The notes under the pieces were generated by a model. The model saw only the letters and a list, made by a program, of their open reading frames with translations, was not told the DNA's origin and searched no databases. The translations under genes and the position numbers were made by a program. Below, in pieces: positions 49,212 to 57,303 of a stretch of 64,000 nt of DNA (the stretch's first letter is position 1; the number at the start of each line of letters is the position of its first letter). Source of the DNA: Leptospira sanjuanensis (GTDB taxonomy: Bacteria; Spirochaetota; Leptospiria; Leptospirales; Leptospiraceae); contig NZ_JAIZBH010000001.1 in assembly GCF_022267375.1 (NCBI RefSeq), positions 1,656,001-1,720,000 on the forward strand, in the 5' to 3' direction.

Positions 49212-49790
49212 GATATTGAATTGTTAAACGAAAATAAATCCGTAAAAATTACCGGGCTTTCTCGTTTTCGGGACGTTATGGGCCTTAGAACGGATTCTAC
49301 TTGGCGCGGCCCCCGAGAGGGAAAGCGGAATCCGGAAACGAGAGGAAAAATATTTCCGAAACTACTAGCCGAGACATCGTTTCCCAAGTCTTCGCTTAAC
49401 AATTTCGGGGCATAAAAATCCGAAAAATCCCCTGAACGGGGGATTCGTTTTCGGCGTCGTTTTCACGTTAGGAATCAAGAAGAATCCTTTCTTGGTGAAA
49501 AATTCTACCGTTTTTACGGCGCGCGGGCTCGGCAAAAAGAAGAATCCTTTTTTCAACCTAGGTTCGGTCTTCGATTCTTACCGAGTCTATTATGATTCCA
49601 TAAATTACGATTCGATGATTTTTTTTCGGAATCGTTTATGCCCAATGTTGCATATTCGTCTTTTGCGATTCGATTCATAAGTGCGATTGTATGATTATAA
49701 GAAACGGGGACTTGCGTCCGCTTTTCCTATACATTGAGGCGATTCAAACGAAAGAAGTGTTCGCATTTTTAAAGAGAAGGTCGATCGAAA
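49212..49790. other. Intergenic region with short direct repeats and a minus-strand hairpin
   Basis: The 579-bp gap between divergent lipoprotein genes contains two copies of AAGAAGAATCCTTT (49477-49490 and 49537-49550, 60 bp apart) and a hairpin AATCCCC/GGGGATT (49426-49445). On the minus strand that hairpin is followed by TTTTCGGATTTTTA, so it looks like a terminator, although no minus-strand gene ends there. The short ORFs crossing the repeats look non-coding. Confidence 0.45.
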
Positions 49791-51413
49791 TTGAAGCCGG
49801 ATTCAGAACCAACATTCTTAAACAGAGGATTCCGTTCGTTTCTTCTTTATCTGTTCGTTTTTTCGATTCTTTTCAATTGCGAATATCGCCCGAAAGATGA
49901 CCAGAATCTGCTTCTTCTTTTGGGAACCGGAACTTCCTCCTCCAATTCTTCCCAAGGCGGAATCGACGATCCGACTTCCAATCCTCCCGCTTCTACGCCG
50001 ATCGGCGGATGGACGAACGACGCCTATATCAAGCCGCCTAACGTCGGATTAGGCGGTTTATATTTCGGCTACAACCTGGCGATTTCGGGGGATACGATGG
50101 TGGTCGGCGCTTACCGGGAAAGCAGCAATCAAACTACGATCACGAACGGTCCGACCGCAAGTATGGATACGAGTTTCATGGACTCCGGGGCGGCGTATGT
50201 GTTTCGGAATGTTTCGGGAAATTGGATTCAAGAAGCGTATCTCAAAGCCTCCAACGCGAATACGAACGATCGGTTCGGAATCAGCGTCGCGATTTCGGGA
50301 GATACGATCGTCGTCGGTGCGACGTTAGACGGAAGCTCCGGTTCCGCGTATGTTTTTCAAAGAACCGGAACGACTTGGGTTCAGGAAGCGATGTTAAAAG
50401 CTTCCAACTTCGATATGGGGGATCAATTCGGCTCCGACGTTGCGATCGACGGGGATGTGATCGTAGTGGGAGCGCAATGGGAAGACAGCAATCAATCGAC
50501 GATCACGAACGGAACTACTGCGAGTGTGAATAACGGCAGAAACGATTCGGGTGCGGCGTACGTATTTCGTAGAAATACGGGTGTTTGGACGCAGGAAGCG
50601 TATTTGAAAGCGTCGAATTCGGATAGCGGCGATTATTTCGGATCCAGCGTTTCCATTTCCGGCGATACGATCGCGATCGGCGCTTATCAAGAATCCAGTC
50701 AATCCGTATCGATCAACGGGGGAATCGCAAGCGGGGATAATTCTAAGTTTGCTTCGGGCGCTGTGTACGTCTATCGAAGGTCGGCGGGGATTTGGGCGGA
50801 AGAAGCGTTTCTGAAAGCTTCCAACTTGGATACGAGCGATCGATTCGGTTTCAGTGTCGCGATTGTCGGTAATACGATCGTAGTCGGTTCGCCTTTGGAA
50901 GACAGCAACGAAAACACGGTCGTGAACGGTTCGACCGCGAGCTCCGATAATTCGAACGGAAGCGCAGGAGCGGCTTACGTGTTTGCAAGAAACGGAACCG
51001 TTTGGACGCAGCAAGCGTATGTAAAAACCCCGAACGTCCAAGGCGGGGATCAGTTCGGAACGAGCGTTGCGATCGACGGAGATCGAATCTTAATCGGGGC
51101 GATCAACGAAGGGTCGAATCAAACCACGGTTACGAATGGAATCTTAAACGATTGGAATGACCAAGCGCCGCAATCGGGTGCGGCTTATCTGTTTCAAAAA
51201 GTTTCGGGTGTTTGGGAAATGGAAGCGTATTTCAAAGCTCCGAATCCGGACGTAGCGGATTTATTCGGGATCAGCGTTGCCATTTCAGGCAACCGAATCG
51301 CGATAGGCGCTTCTCAAGAATGCAGCAATCAAACAACGATCAGTTCCGGATCGACCGCAAGCGCGGACAATTCGGCGTATCGGTCGGGAGCGGCGTATGC
51401 GTTTCGAAAATAG
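49791..51413 (+). CDS. FG-GAP-type seven-repeat lipoprotein A
   Basis: A 540-residue lipoprotein with TTG start (GAGAAGG 10 bases upstream) and lipobox SILFNC (residues about 25-30). After a Ser/Gly/Pro-rich linker (about 48-65), seven repeats each contain FG-x-S-(V/L)-AI-x-GD-x-I-x-VGA (for example FGISVAISGDTIVVGA and FGSDVAIDGDVIVVGA), with SSNQTTITNG-type loops. The repeats lack the DxNGDG calcium loop. Seven blades fit a propeller. The gene overlaps the next by 17 bp and is clearly its paralogue. Confidence 0.82.
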   Translation: MKPDSEPTFLNRGFRSFLLYLFVFSILFNCEYRPKDDQNLLLLLGTGTSSSNSSQGGIDDPTSNPPASTPIGGWTNDAYIKPPNVGLGGLYFGYNLAISGDTMVVGAYRESSNQTTITNGPTASMDTSFMDSGAAYVFRNVSGNWIQEAYLKASNANTNDRFGISVAISGDTIVVGATLDGSSGSAYVFQRTGTTWVQEAMLKASNFDMGDQFGSDVAIDGDVIVVGAQWEDSNQSTITNGTTASVNNGRNDSGAAYVFRRNTGVWTQEAYLKASNSDSGDYFGSSVSISGDTIAIGAYQESSQSVSINGGIASGDNSKFASGAVYVYRRSAGIWAEEAFLKASNLDTSDRFGFSVAIVGNTIVVGSPLEDSNENTVVNGSTASSDNSNGSAGAAYVFARNGTVWTQQAYVKTPNVQGGDQFGTSVAIDGDRILIGAINEGSNQTTVTNGILNDWNDQAPQSGAAYLFQKVSGVWEMEAYFKAPNPDVADLFGISVAISGNRIAIGASQECSNQTTISSGSTASADNSAYRSGAAYAFRK

Positions 51414-53181
51414 AATCTTCTCCGCGATTGTAGGCATATTGTTTTTTCTCCAGTGCTTAGGAGGCGGAGAAGCAAAACCGTTCTACGGAAACTTGGCTCT
51501 TTTGTTGGACGCACCTCTTTCCGATCTGAAATATCCGATTCCTATGCTGCAATATACGAAATTCGTTCCGATTCCTACGATTCGTCCTTCGGTAACGGGG
51601 GTTCCAAGTCGGTATTCGATTTCTCCGTCACTTCCGACGGGAATTGATTTGGACGTTACCACGGGCGCTCTCTCCGGAATTCCCACCGAGTCGCTTCCTG
51701 CGACGGAATACACGATCACGGCGAGCAATGCGAAGAATTCCGTCCAAACTACGATTCGATTACAAGCCTCGGTCGGCATCTGGCAAAACGGGGCCTATAT
51801 CAAGGCGTCTAACGCGGATATTGCGGACTATTTCGGAAACACCGTTGCGATCGACGGCGATACGATTGCGGTAGGAGCGTATCAAGAAAGCAGCGCACAG
51901 ACTACGATTACGAACGGAACAACCGCCAGTTCGGATAACGGCGCGGATAGTTCGGGTGCCGTTTATGTGTATCGGAGAAACGGAGCGGTTTGGGCACAAG
52001 AAGCGTACATCAAAGCGCCGAATGCGGAAGCGTACGATTATTTCGGTTATAGTCTTGCGATCTCGGGAGACACTCTTGTGGTCGGAGCGTATTTGGAAAG
52101 CAGCAGCGATACTACGATCACGAATGGAACCACAGCGAGCGCGGATAACAGCGCCGGAGGTTCGGGAGCGGTCTATGTGTTTCGAAGAAGCGGAGCGAAC
52201 TGGGTGCAGGAGGCTTATCTCAAAGCGCCGAACGCGGAAGCGGGAGATTCCTTCGGATACAGCGTCGCGATTTTCGGAGATACGATCGCGGTCGGCGCTT
52301 TTGCGGAAAGCAGCGGCGATACTACGATCACGAACGGAACTACAGCGAGTGCGGACAACAGCGCAGCAAGTTCGGGAGCGGTCTATGTGTATCGTAGAAG
52401 CGGAACCGCTTGGGCCCAGGAGGCGTATCTAAAGGCGTCTAACGCGGATGCGGGGGATCTGTTCGGGTACAGCGTTGCGATCCACGGAGATACCATCGCG
52501 GTCGGCGCGAACGGAGAAAGCAGCAATCAAATCACGATCACGAACGGAACGACGGCAAGCGCGGACAATAGTAAAAGCGAATCGGGCGCGGTTTATGTTT
52601 ACAAACGGACGGGAGCCGTTTGGACGCAGGAAGCGTATCTAAAGGCGAATAACGCGTCCGCGGGGAATTGGCTCGGATATAGCGTCGCGATTTCAGGGGA
52701 TACGATCGTATCGGGCGCAACGGGAGAATCGGAAGGGGCCGCGTACGTATTCGTTCGCGTCGGGACGACTTGGACGCAGCAAAGAATTCTCAAGCCGGTC
52801 AATCCGGGTTCCGTCAACGAGTTCGGAAATAGTCTGGCGATTTCGGGAGATACGATCGTGGTCGGTTCGTATTGGGAGGGAAGCAACGCGAATCAGATTA
52901 CGAACGGAATCACCGCCAGTACGAACAACTCCCTTCAAAGCGCCGGAGCCGCGTATGTCTATCAAAGAACCGGAACGACCTGGGCACAGGAATCCTATCT
53001 CAAAGCAAAAAATGTGCAGACCGGTGATTGGTTTGGAATGGGAATCGGAATTTCAGGAGACACAATTCTTGCAGGGGCTCCGCAGGAAGACTCGGGACAA
53101 ACTACCATTACGCAAGGTACGATTCAGACTTGGAATGAAATGAAACCGAACTCCGGAGCGGTCTACATATTCAATCGTTAA
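51397..53181 (+). CDS. FG-GAP-type seven-repeat lipoprotein B with Ig-like domain
   Basis: A 594-residue lipoprotein (lipobox FFLQC, Cys20). Residues 55-125 resemble a putative Ig domain (YSISPSLPTGIDLDVTTGAL, then ATEYTITASN) and then seven repeats follow (FGNTVAIDGDTIAVGA, FGYSLAISGDTLVVGA, and later LGYSVAISGDTIVSGA). Its ATG lies 17 bp before the stop of gene A in another frame, so the two are coupled. At DNA level, TTACGAACGGAAC-type loop sequences recur at about 210-bp spacing within the gene. Confidence 0.83.
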   Translation: MRFENRIFSAIVGILFFLQCLGGGEAKPFYGNLALLLDAPLSDLKYPIPMLQYTKFVPIPTIRPSVTGVPSRYSISPSLPTGIDLDVTTGALSGIPTESLPATEYTITASNAKNSVQTTIRLQASVGIWQNGAYIKASNADIADYFGNTVAIDGDTIAVGAYQESSAQTTITNGTTASSDNGADSSGAVYVYRRNGAVWAQEAYIKAPNAEAYDYFGYSLAISGDTLVVGAYLESSSDTTITNGTTASADNSAGGSGAVYVFRRSGANWVQEAYLKAPNAEAGDSFGYSVAIFGDTIAVGAFAESSGDTTITNGTTASADNSAASSGAVYVYRRSGTAWAQEAYLKASNADAGDLFGYSVAIHGDTIAVGANGESSNQITITNGTTASADNSKSESGAVYVYKRTGAVWTQEAYLKANNASAGNWLGYSVAISGDTIVSGATGESEGAAYVFVRVGTTWTQQRILKPVNPGSVNEFGNSLAISGDTIVVGSYWEGSNANQITNGITASTNNSLQSAGAAYVYQRTGTTWAQESYLKAKNVQTGDWFGMGIGISGDTILAGAPQEDSGQTTITQGTIQTWNEMKPNSGAVYIFNR

Positions 53182-53223
53182 AACGATCAAGCTCGCAACG
53201 AGAATCGATTCGTTTAACGATTT

Positions 53224-53982
53224 TTACCGGCGAACGCAATAAAGACCGTGAGTAGAATTACAACCCGTTGCCGCTGAATAACCTCGATCGATCATATACG
53301 TGGAGACGTCTTCCGGATAACCGATGGAACCGTAAGTGGTTCCCGTTGCCGTACTCGTCCAGTTGAAACAACTTCTTCCTGCACCCGGCAGCCAAATCCC
53401 GACCGAACCGGGAGTATCGTTTCGAATGCCGGTGAACGTGTAAGTGCTGACGGGCCTGGTTCCATCTACGATGATCGCGTTGCTCGCCGGAAACGCACTA
53501 AACATTGCCTGCGAGTCCGTTGTGAAAACGAGTCTACTATCCGCGGGATTTAAGGAACTTTTTTTAACGTTGAAATAACTCGTATTCGGATGCAAAACCC
53601 AATTGTGAGTCAGATCTCTTGTACCGGATTCATCCATAAGCATTGCCTTATATTCGCTCGGAGTTCCGAAGGATGCGGGCAGAACGGCTGCTGCGGTTTG
53701 ACAGAGAGCGTCCGCACCGGAAATACCTCCCATCGACCCATTCGTAAGAATTCCTCCGATGTTGTAGAGTTCAAAGATATAACAAGGACCCAAGGTGGTG
53801 CTGCAGTTGGGAACGTCACCCGGTTGTTGCGCGGAAGAATTGAAGAAGCGTGCGGGCTCCACTAAGGCGATTAGCGGATTTTTCATAGCATCGACCGAGA
53901 TCCGGTCCGCTTGGCTGCAATAGGAAGTAAACGAAAGAATCCAGAACAAAACGGACGTTTTTATAAAATCGTTCTTCATCAT
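53224..53982 (-). CDS. DUF1554 family lipoprotein
   Basis: A 252-residue lipoprotein (lipobox FTSYC, Cys22). From about residue 90 it has the DUF1554 layout: ISGADALCQTAAAVLPASFGT, then EYKAMLMDESGTRDLTHNWVLHPNTSYF, and a C-terminal CFNWTS ... GYSAATGCNSTHGLYCVRR with paired cysteines. DUF1554 is a Leptospira-enriched, lectin/endostatin-like fold found on surface lipoproteins. Ligand is unknown. AAGGAAA precedes the ATG. It is convergent with lipoprotein B. Confidence 0.82.
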   Translation of the reverse strand: MMKNDFIKTSVLFWILSFTSYCSQADRISVDAMKNPLIALVEPARFFNSSAQQPGDVPNCSTTLGPCYIFELYNIGGILTNGSMGGISGADALCQTAAAVLPASFGTPSEYKAMLMDESGTRDLTHNWVLHPNTSYFNVKKSSLNPADSRLVFTTDSQAMFSAFPASNAIIVDGTRPVSTYTFTGIRNDTPGSVGIWLPGAGRSCFNWTSTATGTTYGSIGYPEDVSTYMIDRGYSAATGCNSTHGLYCVRR

Positions 53983-54394
53983 TTTCCTTCCGAGCCCGGA
54001 TGTCTCGCTCTATCTATGAAAACACATTCGAAAAGAATAATTTTCCTGACAAAAGAAGAATCCGGACTCCGAAAGCGGGAAAGGAACGAACGCTATCGTT
54101 TCAGGAATGATCGACGATGCGTAAAAGTCGGGAAATGAGTAAAACGTTTTTGAAGAAGATATTCCCACGCAATTCGGTCCCATTTCTGCATTTCTTTGAT
54201 AAAGATACGCTCTCGTTTTGTAATAAGCGAAAGACCGAACCGGACTGGATCTGTGTGTTACCCAAGTAATCAAATCCCCGAATATTCCTTACAAAAACCC
54301 CGTAAATTTGATATAGATCGATGACAAAAAGTGAATATACGTTATCATTCTTTCCTGCAGATTTTTGAATATACTCAGAAAAAAGGAATGAAAC
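53983..54394. other. Gap containing the norC promoter region
   Basis: The 412-bp divergent gap between the DUF1554 lipoprotein and norC has no supported gene. Its last 90 bp hold the FNR/DNR-like box (54308-54321) and a plausible -10, described separately. The rest shows nothing recognisable. Confidence 0.5.
54308..54348 (+). promoter_or_regulatory. FNR/DNR-like box and -10 element upstream of norC
   Basis: TTGATATAGATCGA (54308-54321) matches the CRP/FNR-family consensus TTGAT-N4-ATCAA except in the second-last base. Its centre (54314.5) is about 41 bp before a start expected from a -10 TATCAT at 54343-54348, the class II spacing of -41.5 used by FNR, DNR and NnrR. A nitric-oxide- or oxygen-responsive regulator is the expected activator. 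Confidence 0.65.
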
Positions 54395-55081
54395 ATGCTC
54401 AGTAAGTTTCAGGCAAAATTATTTTTTCTACTCGGAACCGCTTTGTTTTCCGCCGTATTCTTATTTCTTACGTTCGATTCGATGCGATACGTTTATTCGC
54501 ACGAATCGAATCGAAACATTTCGCCGAGCGTCATTGCGGGAAAGGAAATCTGGGAGAAGAATAATTGTATGGGATGTCATACGATTTTGGGAGAAGGAGC
54601 CTATTACGCTCCCGAACTTACGAAGGTATATGAACGCCGCGGCCCCGAATGGATACGCGTTTTTTTAAAGGATCCCCAAGCGATGTATCCGGGCGAAAGG
54701 AAGATGGTCCGATACGACTTCACCGATCAACAGATCGACGAGGTGATCGCGTTTCTCAAATGGAGCGGAGAGTTGGATCTGAAAGGTTTCCCTCCGAAAC
54801 CGGAGTATAAACAAGAAACCAAAACCGTTAGCGTGCAGTCGGCTAATATACAGCCTCCCGAAAAATTCAAACAGATCTGTACGGCCTGTCATGCGGTCGG
54901 CGGTTCCGGAGGAAACGTAGGCCCGGCTTTGGACTCTGTAGGCAATAAATACGAAGTTGGGTATTTGGAAAATTGGCTGAAAGACCCCCAAAAGATCAAA
55001 CCGGGAACCGCGATGCCGAAACTTCCTCTGACGGATTCGGAAATCAAGGATCTCACGAAGTATTTATCCCAGTTAAAATAG
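54395..55081 (+). CDS. norC: Nitric oxide reductase cytochrome c subunit (NorC), di-haem variant
   Basis: A 228-residue inner-membrane anchored cytochrome c. The N-terminal helix (LFFLLGTALFSAVFLFLTFD) is followed by a haem c domain with CMGCH (58-62) and Met104 as the likely axial ligand, the normal NorC. An extra domain has CTACH (162-166) and GTAMP (Met207), a second haem c. Typical NorC is about 150 residues with one haem, so this is an extended form. It passes electrons to NorB in the reduction of NO to N2O. Confidence 0.92.
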   Translation: MLSKFQAKLFFLLGTALFSAVFLFLTFDSMRYVYSHESNRNISPSVIAGKEIWEKNNCMGCHTILGEGAYYAPELTKVYERRGPEWIRVFLKDPQAMYPGERKMVRYDFTDQQIDEVIAFLKWSGELDLKGFPPKPEYKQETKTVSVQSANIQPPEKFKQICTACHAVGGSGGNVGPALDSVGNKYEVGYLENWLKDPQKIKPGTAMPKLPLTDSEIKDLTKYLSQLK

Positions 55082-55111
55082 AATCGAAAAGGAATCATAA
55101 GTGGAGCGATC

Positions 55112-56479
55112 ATGAAATACAAATCTCAGAAAATAGCCTATTGGTTTTTCGCAACGTGTATGCTGCTTCTCTCGTTGCAGTTAGTTTACGGATTTATAAT
55201 GTCTTTTGCGAGAATGGGGTTCGACGGTTTGCACGATTGGATTCCGTTCAACGCGGCGAGGGCGACTCATACGAATCTTCTCGTGGTTTGGCTTTTGACG
55301 GGATTTATGGGGGCGGCGCATTATATCATTCCGGAAGAATCGGGCAGGGAGCTTTATTCGGAAAAATTGGCGTATGTACAATTGATTTCCCTGATCGTAG
55401 TCGGAGTCGTTTCGATCGTTGGATTTCATTTTAACGTATGGGAAGGAAGAAAGTTCCTGGAAATACCGAGACCTCTCGATTATCTCGTCGTGATAAACGT
55501 CCTAATGTTTCTATTCAATATAGGAATGACCGTTTGGAAAGGAAGCAAGAACTCGACGACCGGACTCGTTCTGTATTTCGGTTTATTTTCCGCGGCGTTG
55601 TTGTATCTGCCGGGAATGATTCAGTTCAATAGTCAGACCGTGGATTCTTACTTTCGCTGGTGGGTCGTTCATCTTTGGGTGGAAGGGGTTTGGGAACTGA
55701 TCATGGGGGGAATTCTTTCTTTTCTTCTCATTAAGTTGACGGGAGTCGATCGGGAAGTGATCGAAAAATGGCTCTACGTGATTGTCGGATTAACGTTTTT
55801 ATCCGGAATTTTAGGAACGGGGCATCATTACTACTTTATCGGTGTTCCCGAATATTGGAAATGGGTCGGCGGATTCTTTTCCATGCTCGAACCTCTCGCG
55901 TTTTTGGCGATGGCGATGTTCGCGATTTCCATGTATCGAAAGAGCGGAAGAAATCATCCGAACGCGATTTCGATTTATTGGACGATCGGGAGCGCGGTGA
56001 TGTCCTTCGTAGGCGCGGGCTTTTTAGGATTCGCACACACGCTGCCTCAAGTGAATCTTTATACTCACGGAACCTTGATTACGGCGATGCACGGCCATCT
56101 CGCGTTTTGGGGAGCGTATGCGATGATCGTATTGGCGATCGTAACCTATGCGATGCCTCTATTGACCGGAAGAAAACTCTGGAACAATCCTACGGGACTT
56201 TACGCCTTCTGGGCGTCTAACATCGGTATGTTGGGAATGACCGGAGCCTTTGCGGTGGCCGGGATCGCTCAGGTTTATCTGGAACGAAAATTCGGAATGG
56301 ATTTTCTAATCGTACAGAAGGAGATCGAGGTTCACTTTTTCGGATTGACGTTAGCCGCCATCGTGTTCACGTCCGGAATCGTCGCGTTTATCGTAAACTT
56401 TATACGATTCGGTCGGCCTACCGACGAAGCTCTGAACGCCGAGAGCGCATCGGGCGACGTCGTAATGAATTTTAGATGA
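55112..56479 (+). CDS. norB: Nitric oxide reductase large subunit (NorB)
   Basis: A 455-residue protein with 12 transmembrane helices of the haem-copper oxidase superfamily. The conserved histidine-bearing segments include ATHTNLLVVWLLTG, WWVVHLWVEGVWELIMG and GTGHHYYFIGVPEYWKW. It reduces two NO molecules to N2O using electrons from NorC and is a cNOR (short, no quinol-oxidising extension). It starts 30 bp after norC and its stop overlaps norQ by the ATGA. Confidence 0.95.
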   Translation: MKYKSQKIAYWFFATCMLLLSLQLVYGFIMSFARMGFDGLHDWIPFNAARATHTNLLVVWLLTGFMGAAHYIIPEESGRELYSEKLAYVQLISLIVVGVVSIVGFHFNVWEGRKFLEIPRPLDYLVVINVLMFLFNIGMTVWKGSKNSTTGLVLYFGLFSAALLYLPGMIQFNSQTVDSYFRWWVVHLWVEGVWELIMGGILSFLLIKLTGVDREVIEKWLYVIVGLTFLSGILGTGHHYYFIGVPEYWKWVGGFFSMLEPLAFLAMAMFAISMYRKSGRNHPNAISIYWTIGSAVMSFVGAGFLGFAHTLPQVNLYTHGTLITAMHGHLAFWGAYAMIVLAIVTYAMPLLTGRKLWNNPTGLYAFWASNIGMLGMTGAFAVAGIAQVYLERKFGMDFLIVQKEIEVHFFGLTLAAIVFTSGIVAFIVNFIRFGRPTDEALNAESASGDVVMNFR

Positions 56480-57297
56480 AGAATTCGGCGAACATAGAAG
56501 AGGCGGAACGATCTCAAGTCCGGCTCGAACTTCCTTTTTACAAAGAGATCGGGCACGAAGTTGTTGCGTTCGAACACGCGCATCGAAATAAACTTCCGCT
56601 TTTGCTGAAGGGGCCGACCGGTTCCGGAAAATCCCGCTTTGTGGAATACATGGCGGCAAAATTGAAACTCCCATTGTTGATCGTTTCTTGTCATGAAGAA
56701 ACTTCCGCGGTGGATCTTTTGGGACGCTACCTCATTCAAGGAGCGGAAACGGTTTGGCAGGACGGTCCGCTGACGCGAAGCGTTCGAATGGGGGCGATTC
56801 TTTATATCGATGAAATCGCGGAAGCGCGACCCGATACGATCGTCGCAATTCATCCTTTAACCGACTATAGGAGGGAAATCTATCTCGATCGGAAAAACGA
56901 AAGGATTCAGGCTCCGGAATCTTTTATGCTCGTCGCTTCCTACAATCCGGGTTATCAAAAAGGTTGGAAGGAATTGAAACCTTCCACAAGACAGAGGTTT
57001 GTCGCATTACAATTCGATTATCCGAAGTCGGAAGTGGAAGAGTCGATCGTAAGGGGAGAAACGGGAATTTCGTCCGAATTCGCGGGAAAGTTGGTCAGGC
57101 TCGGACACAAGATTCGCAATCTTACCGAACTAGGATTGACCGAATCCTGTTCGACGAGGTTGCTTGTGGACGCCGCAAAGATGATCGTAAGCGGACTTCC
57201 TCCCCGTTTGTCCTGCGAAGTTGCGATCGTACAACCCTTATCGGACGACCGGGACATCGTAAACGCGTTGAAGGATTTGGTCGCCTTGTCTTTGTGA
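56476..57297 (+). CDS. norQ: NorQ/CbbQ-type AAA+ ATPase
   Basis: A 273-residue MoxR/CbbQ-type AAA+ protein. Walker A is GPTGSGKS (residues 46-53), Walker B is ILYIDEIAEA, and FMLVASYNPGYQ includes sensor 1 asparagine. NorQ acts with NorD to activate the nitric oxide reductase, probably inserting the non-haem iron. It overlaps norB by 4 bp and norD starts 6 bp after it. Confidence 0.93.
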   Translation: MKNSANIEEAERSQVRLELPFYKEIGHEVVAFEHAHRNKLPLLLKGPTGSGKSRFVEYMAAKLKLPLLIVSCHEETSAVDLLGRYLIQGAETVWQDGPLTRSVRMGAILYIDEIAEARPDTIVAIHPLTDYRREIYLDRKNERIQAPESFMLVASYNPGYQKGWKELKPSTRQRFVALQFDYPKSEVEESIVRGETGISSEFAGKLVRLGHKIRNLTELGLTESCSTRLLVDAAKMIVSGLPPRLSCEVAIVQPLSDDRDIVNALKDLVALSL

Positions 57298-57303
57298 TTT
57301 CGC

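Noticed and set aside
49365..49556. A 63-codon minus ORF across the direct repeats
   Set aside because: The repeated KKGFF-type peptide comes only from the 14-bp DNA repeats; there is no ribosome-binding site and it crosses the hairpin.
51880..52560. Regular recurring TTACGAACGGAAC-type strings that might suggest a CRISPR array
   Set aside because: Their spacing of about 210 bp keeps the reading frame and they encode the loop of each FG-GAP-type blade.
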